DNA from: SIG588 sp964515215
GTDB taxonomy: Bacteria > Bacillota > Clostridia > Oscillospirales > Acutalibacteraceae
Length of the DNA: 25,200 nucleotides
Reading direction: 5' to 3'
Assembly (NCBI GenBank): GCA_964515215.1
Contig: CAZESL010000022.1
Coordinates: forward strand, 1 to 25,200
Position 1 is the stretch's first letter; each line of letters opens with the position of its first letter. The translations under genes were made by a program, and so were the position numbers. The notes under the pieces were generated by a model. The model was not told the origin of the DNA and ran no database searches. It saw only the letters and a list, made by a program, of their open reading frames with translations. Below are positions 22,861 through 25,200 of the stretch, piece by piece.

Positions 22861-23500
22861 TTTGACGTGCCTCCTTCACAATATCCGCCGACTGACGGCA
22901 GAGTGCGGTGATCTCATCCCACTTCTGATTGTCGATCAGATCGGCGGTGACCATATACGAGCCGCCGCACGCGCAGATGACGGGGCAGGAGAGATACTCT
23001 TTCAAGTTTTTGAGCGAGATGCCGCCCGTGGGCATTACCTTGAACATCGGGAAGGGTGCCGCCATCGCCTTGATCTTGGCAAGGCCGCCCGACTGTTCGG
23101 CAGGGAAGAATTTCAGCACTTCGAGGCCGAATTTGAGGGCGGCATGATAGTCGGTCGGGGTGGTGCAGCCGGGATAGATCGGCATACCCTTTTCCACGCA
23201 GTACGCCACCAGATCGGGATCAAAACCGGGGGTGACGATAAAATCCGCACCTGCCGCAGCCGCCTTGTCCACGTGCTCACGGGTGAGCACGGTGCCTGCG
23301 CCCACCAACATATCGGGGCAGGCTTCCCGCATCAGGCGGATGGCGGTGTCGGCACCGGCGGCACGGAAGGTAACTTCCGCCACGGGCACGTCACCCGCAC
23401 ACAGCGCCTGCGCCAGCGGTGCGGCATCCCGTTCGGGGTTGTTCAGTTTAATGACCGGCACGACGCCGATCGCCGAAATACGTTCGTTGACAGTGTTCAT
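22853..23500 (-). CDS. kdgA: KDPG / 4-hydroxy-2-oxoglutarate aldolase
   Basis: Class I aldolase that splits 2-keto-3-deoxy-6-phosphogluconate into pyruvate and glyceraldehyde-3-phosphate. The 215-residue length is normal. It has GVVPVIKLNN, AEVTFRAAGA (catalytic Glu and phosphate/pyruvate contacts), GAGTVLT, TPGFDPDLV, and LKFFPAEQSGG, whose Lys is the Schiff-base residue, then MPTGGIS for phosphate binding. ATG at 23500 is chosen over GTG at 23509 because AGGAG lies 8 bases upstream. A 97-base AT-rich gap separates it from the SDR gene, and a weak promoter may lie there. The gene symbol eda is equally used for this enzyme. Confidence 0.95.
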   Translation of the reverse strand: MNTVNERISAIGVVPVIKLNNPERDAAPLAQALCAGDVPVAEVTFRAAGADTAIRLMREACPDMLVGAGTVLTREHVDKAAAAGADFIVTPGFDPDLVAYCVEKGMPIYPGCTTPTDYHAALKFGLEVLKFFPAEQSGGLAKIKAMAAPFPMFKVMPTGGISLKNLKEYLSCPVICACGGSYMVTADLIDNQKWDEITALCRQSADIVKEARQNG

Positions 23501-23524
23501 ACTATTCACTCCTATTCCGATTCC

Positions 23525-23553
23525 ACCGTATCACAACGGGTCAGTAAATGCAA
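23525..23553 (-). promoter_or_regulatory. Possible internal promoter ahead of kdgA
   Basis: On the minus strand TTGCAT (23548-23553) and TACGGT (23525-23530) are 17 bases apart, in the only sizeable gap of the cluster. The -10 box matches the consensus poorly, so this is tentative. Confidence 0.35.
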
Positions 23554-23597
23554 GAGAGAAAATGCAAAAAAGCAAAAATTACTGATTTTTCAGCCGA

Positions 23598-24449
23598 TTA
23601 CACACCCGAATACGCCGAGAAACCGCCGTCGATCGGCAGTACCACGCCCGTGATGAAGCCGGCGGCTTTCTCGTTCAGCAAGAACAGCAGACCGCCTTCG
23701 AGTTCTTCGCTTTTGCCGAAGCGCCCCATGGGGGTTGCGGCCAGGATCTTACCCGTACGGGCGGTGGGGGTGCCGTCGTCATTCCACAAAAGCTTCGCAT
23801 TTTGCTTAGTGGAGAAAAAGCCGGGAGCGATGGCATTGACACGAATGCCCACGCGGGAGAAGTGCACCGCCAGCCATTGGGTGAAGTTGGACACCGCCGC
23901 CTTGGCACCCGAATACGCGGGGATCTTGGTGAGCGGGGTGTAGGCATTCATAGAGGAGATGTTCAAGATCGAACAACCTTCACGTCCAACCATCTGCGCG
24001 GCAAACGCCTGGGTGGGGATGAGGGTGCCGAGGAAGTTCAGATTGAACACGAAACTGACACCGTCCGCTTCCAGATCGAAGAAACTTTTGGTATCGGCAT
24101 CGATGTCCCCGAGTTCAAAATACTCCTTATCGGTGGTGGCGCGAGGATTGTTGCCGCCCGCACCGTTGATTAAAATGTCGCACGGACCGAAGTCGGCTTT
24201 GACCGCTTCTGCCACCGTTTGACACACAGCCTTGTCGAGCACGTTGCAAGCGTAGGCTTTCGCGACGCCGCCTTCTGCCGTGATCTCATCCGCAAACGAG
24301 CGGGCGGCTTCTTCATTCAGATCGAGCAGAGCGACTTTGGCACCCGCGCGTGCCAGCACTTTCGCGAAATGGCTGCACAGCACACCGCCCGCGCCCGTAA
24401 CGACGGCGACTTTACCCGTAAGATCGGTGTTCAAAACGTTGGGTTGCAT
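23598..24449 (-). CDS. uxuB: SDR-type D-mannonate oxidoreductase
   Basis: A 283-residue short-chain dehydrogenase/reductase. The cofactor loop reads VVTGAGGVLCSHFA, where the usual TGxxxGxG glycines are replaced by Val and Cys; I recall a GGGGVL-type loop in fructuronate/mannonate SDRs. The active site is complete: NGAGGNN, Ser in NISSMNA, and YSGAK (Tyr-x3-Lys). A family-typical insertion lies between NGAGG and the active-site Ser. Lying between uxuA and kdgA, it most likely interconverts fructuronate and D-mannonate with NAD(P)H, as in Bacillus UxuB (YjmF). This assignment is by context and family. AAAGGAGA precedes the ATG; the uxuA stop lies 14 bases upstream. Confidence 0.85.
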   Translation of the reverse strand: MQPNVLNTDLTGKVAVVTGAGGVLCSHFAKVLARAGAKVALLDLNEEAARSFADEITAEGGVAKAYACNVLDKAVCQTVAEAVKADFGPCDILINGAGGNNPRATTDKEYFELGDIDADTKSFFDLEADGVSFVFNLNFLGTLIPTQAFAAQMVGREGCSILNISSMNAYTPLTKIPAYSGAKAAVSNFTQWLAVHFSRVGIRVNAIAPGFFSTKQNAKLLWNDDGTPTARTGKILAATPMGRFGKSEELEGGLLFLLNEKAAGFITGVVLPIDGGFSAYSGV

Positions 24450-24463
24450 AATGAATATCTCCT

Positions 24464-25200
24464 TTACTTTTCTAATTTGTCAAGCATATCCCACACGCCG
24501 AGCATATACATAATGCCGAGCGCGCGATCGTACAAACCGTAGCCGGGACGGACGTTGCCGGGGCCCTCGCTCCACAAATGACGGCCGTGGTCGGGGCGAA
24601 TGTACCCTTCAAAGCCGCAATCGTGGTACGCCTTCAGGATGTCCAGAATGCCCGTATCGCCGTCGCAGTCGCGGTGACTGGCTTCCGAAAAATCGCCGTT
24701 TTCAAAATGCTTCACGTTGCGGATGTGGGCAAACGCAATGCGGTCGCAGTGACGGCGCACGATATCCGCCACGTTAGTGTCGGGGTTCGCATTCAAACTG
24801 CCCGAACAGAGGGTGAGACAGTTGCACGGGTGATCCACCATTTTGAGGAAACGGTCAATGCTCGGCTCGTCCACGAGCAGGCGAGGCAGACCGAAGATAT
24901 CCCACGGTGGATCGTCCATGTGGATCGCCATTTTGATATCGCATTCTTCGCAGGTAGGCATCAGTGCTTCGAGGAAGTACTTGAGATTCGCCCACAGTTT
25001 TTCGTGGTCGATACCTTCGTAGGCGCGGAACAGTTCGTCCAGTTTTGCCATACGCTCCGGCTCCCATCCGGGGAAGGACATGTTGTATTTTTCGGTGAAA
25101 TCCAGAATGTATTTCGCCATCGCGTTGTAGTCGTCCTGGATCATTCCCTTTTCGTAAAACAGAGCGGTGGAACCGTCCCCCACGGGGTGGAAGAGGTTGG
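24464..25200 (-). CDS. uxuA: Mannonate dehydratase, partial (5' end beyond window)
   Basis: The C-terminal 245 or so residues of UxuA, which dehydrates D-mannonate to KDG using Mn or Fe. The reading frame stays open to the window edge (NLFHPVGDGS at the extreme end), so the start lies outside. Visible family features are IHMDDPPWDIFGLPRL, LCSGSLNANPD, FAHIRNVK and YIRPDHGRHLW, which include the His/Cys/Asp metal ligands and the catalytic region. The complete enzyme should be about 350 residues. It is upstream of the SDR gene by 14 bases and belongs to the same operon. A GTG at 25183 could be misread as a start, but the homology continues past it. Confidence 0.96.
   Translation of the reverse strand, partial: NLFHPVGDGSTALFYEKGMIQDDYNAMAKYILDFTEKYNMSFPGWEPERMAKLDELFRAYEGIDHEKLWANLKYFLEALMPTCEECDIKMAIHMDDPPWDIFGLPRLLVDEPSIDRFLKMVDHPCNCLTLCSGSLNANPDTNVADIVRRHCDRIAFAHIRNVKHFENGDFSEASHRDCDGDTGILDILKAYHDCGFEGYIRPDHGRHLWSEGPGNVRPGYGLYDRALGIMYMLGVWDMLDKLEK

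Overview
The window looks like chromosome from a moderately GC-rich Firmicute of class Clostridia, probably a gut Oscillospirales-type bacterium. The main reason is the run hprK, ROK glucokinase, murB, rapZ, whiA, dnaE, pfkA, an order typical of clostridia. Strong AGGAGG-type ribosome binding sites and TTGACA/TATAAT-type promoters agree with this. No phage, transposase, CRISPR array, tRNA or rRNA was recognised. The taxonomic placement is inference from gene content.

Layout, left to right. 1-446 is non-coding and holds a mosaic of palindromic repeats, ending in the galK terminator. 447-2896 (minus) is a two-gene operon: a GT4 glycosyltransferase followed by galactokinase. 2897-3082 is a divergent promoter region. 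3083-11251 (plus) carries hprK, glk, murB, rapZ, whiA and dnaE, tightly packed and probably largely co-transcribed. pfkA (11406-12374) has its own promoter and a bidirectional terminator. 12432-12698 (minus) is a small one-TM protein. 12699-13082 is a non-coding stretch with a cluster of DnaA-box-like sequences. 13083-14121 (minus) encodes an esterase-like hydrolase and a SemiSWEET/PQ-loop-like membrane protein, divergent from a LysR regulator (14245-15084, plus).

15150-19544 (minus) is a four-gene operon: two Gfo/Idh/MocA oxidoreductases followed by two tandem paralogues of the oligogalacturonate lyase (PL22) fold family. 19675-21322 (minus) is a tandem pair of Cof-type HAD phosphatases. 21380-21790 is a second non-coding block with the same repeat modules as 1-360. 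21838-25200 (minus) is a hexuronate catabolic cluster: uxuA (cut by the window edge), an SDR-type mannonate/fructuronate oxidoreductase, KDPG aldolase and KDG kinase.

How the genes fit together: the left half holds central cell functions, namely catabolite repression, glucose phosphorylation and glycolysis, cell-wall precursor synthesis, replication and a sporulation/division regulator. The right half is about sugar-acid use. The uxuA/SDR/kdgK/kdgA cluster takes fructuronate through mannonate, KDG and KDPG to pyruvate and glyceraldehyde-3-phosphate. The PL22-like/oxidoreductase operon may feed a related pool from acidic oligosaccharides. The most interesting observations are that operon, with an altered metal-site residue shared by both lyase paralogues, the repeat family with pairing-conserving changes, and the DnaA-box cluster far from any dnaA gene.
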